A stretch of 41,905 nt of DNA from Paraburkholderia polaris. GTDB lineage: Bacteria > Pseudomonadota > Gammaproteobacteria > Burkholderiales > Burkholderiaceae. Shown piece by piece: positions 41,575 through 41,905 of this stretch (positions within the stretch are counted from its first letter, which is position 1; every line of letters begins with the position of its first letter). Location of the stretch: the NCBI RefSeq assembly GCF_012927345.1, contig NZ_JABBGJ010000064.1:1-41905 (forward strand), read 5' to 3'. The position numbers were made by a program, and so were the translations under genes. The notes under the pieces were generated by a model. The model ran no database searches. It was given only the letters and a program-made list of their open reading frames with translations, and was not told the origin of the DNA.

Positions 41575-41604
41575 TGACACATTTAATGCGGCCTACGCCA
41601 TCCT
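41575..41604 (-). repeat. 30-bp repeat, right copy; also the 5' exon of the group II intron
   Basis: On the minus strand: AGGATGGCGTAGGCC followed by GCATTAAATGTGTCA, 27/30 identical to 35569-35598. The intron begins at the very next base, and the porin stop codon lies at its other edge (41603-41605). Confidence 0.65.
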
Positions 41605-41905
41605 AGAATGTGTGCCGGATGCCAACGGCAAATGTGTTGCCGGTGGGGTGGGCGCTCAGCTTGTCGAAAGAGTAAATCGCGTAAATGTCCGTCCGCTTGG
41701 ACAGAAGATGGTCGTAGCCGAGAGAGGCAGTGTTGCGAAGGCTGTTGGCCGCAGTGGTAGGCCCGGACCGTTGCGTACGCGCCCACTCTGCAAGCAGGAA
41801 GTCGGCAGGTGAGAAGGGGATCGACAAACCCGCCTGGTAGGTATGGCTGCCTGTAGGGGTACTGACGTCACTTGTCATCGCCCACGCCCCGTAGAGCGTC
41901 ACGAC
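41603..41905 (-). CDS. General porin, C-terminal part (gene runs off the window)
   Basis: About 100 C-terminal residues of a third Burkholderiales porin: VTLYGAWAMTSD, SHTYQAGLSIPFSPADFLLA, NTASLGYDHLLSKRTDIYAIYSF and ending in GNTFAVGIRHTF with the terminal Phe. The strand pattern (YDHLLSKRTDIYAIYS) is the penultimate barrel segment seen in the other two porins here. The 5' part lies beyond position 41905. A mobile-element border begins within its stop codon. Confidence 0.9.
   Translation of the reverse strand, partial: VVTLYGAWAMTSDVSTPTGSHTYQAGLSIPFSPADFLLAEWARTQRSGPTTAANSLRNTASLGYDHLLSKRTDIYAIYSFDKLSAHPTGNTFAVGIRHTF

Overview
The window is GC-rich beta-proteobacterial DNA, most likely from a Paraburkholderia/Caballeronia/Burkholderia-type genome. 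The evidence is three general porins of the Burkholderiales type (SVTLYGILDEG-like N-termini, aromatic C-terminal Phe), LysR/porin/MFS catabolic clusters, acyl-CoA catabolism genes with ATGA-type overlaps, and a dense load of mobile elements. No rRNA, tRNA or CRISPR array was seen.

Layout. (1) 0.26-18.2 kb is a catabolic supercluster. On the minus strand are a broken CoA-transferase, a small unknown protein, an ACS-family MFS transporter, a porin and a LysR regulator. Divergent from LysR runs a plus-strand operon: SMP-30-type lactonase, acyl-CoA synthetase, thiolase-fold protein, zinc MDR, zinc-free MDR. Facing it is a minus-strand operon transcribed from about 18.15 kb: DUF35 protein, hot-dog hydratase, acyl-CoA dehydrogenase, CitE-like lyase, second DUF35 protein, second thiolase-fold protein, second SMP-30 lactonase. 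A 27-bp sequence, 25/27 identical, lies upstream of both operons in the same orientation relative to each, so both are probably controlled by the LysR protein at 4977-5954. The inferred route is uptake by porin and MFS, lactone or sugar-acid-like processing, CoA activation, dehydrogenation, hydration, then C-C cleavage by thiolase-fold/DUF35 pairs and a CitE-like lyase. The substrate cannot be read from the sequence.

(2) 18.28-21.45 kb is a Tn552/Tn402-like transposon: DDE transposase, frameshifted AAA+ helper and divergent serine resolvase. (3) 21.9-26.0 kb holds housekeeping-like genes: a PQQ-type sugar dehydrogenase lipoprotein, a DUF748-like protein and a histidine kinase. (4) 26.5-30.6 kb is a decayed island with a resolvase remnant, a two-gene unit with a strong terminator, an orphan LexA box and an Abi-family pseudogene fused by deletion to a truncated MFS gene. 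(5) 30.5-34.7 kb is a second catabolic unit: M20 amidohydrolase, porin and truncated MFS, with a divergent LysR and a perfect palindromic operator.

(6) 34.97-41.6 kb is a nest of mobile elements: an IS110 5' fragment, an old tniQ fragment, a Tn7-like tnsA-tnsB-tnsC-tniQ module with repeated TnsB-like end sites, an IS21 end with istB remnant, and a truncated group II intron. The window closes in the C-terminus of a third porin. The Tn7-like module without an obvious target selector beyond a short TniQ, and the LysR-linked thiolase/DUF35 pathway, are the best candidates for undescribed biology here.
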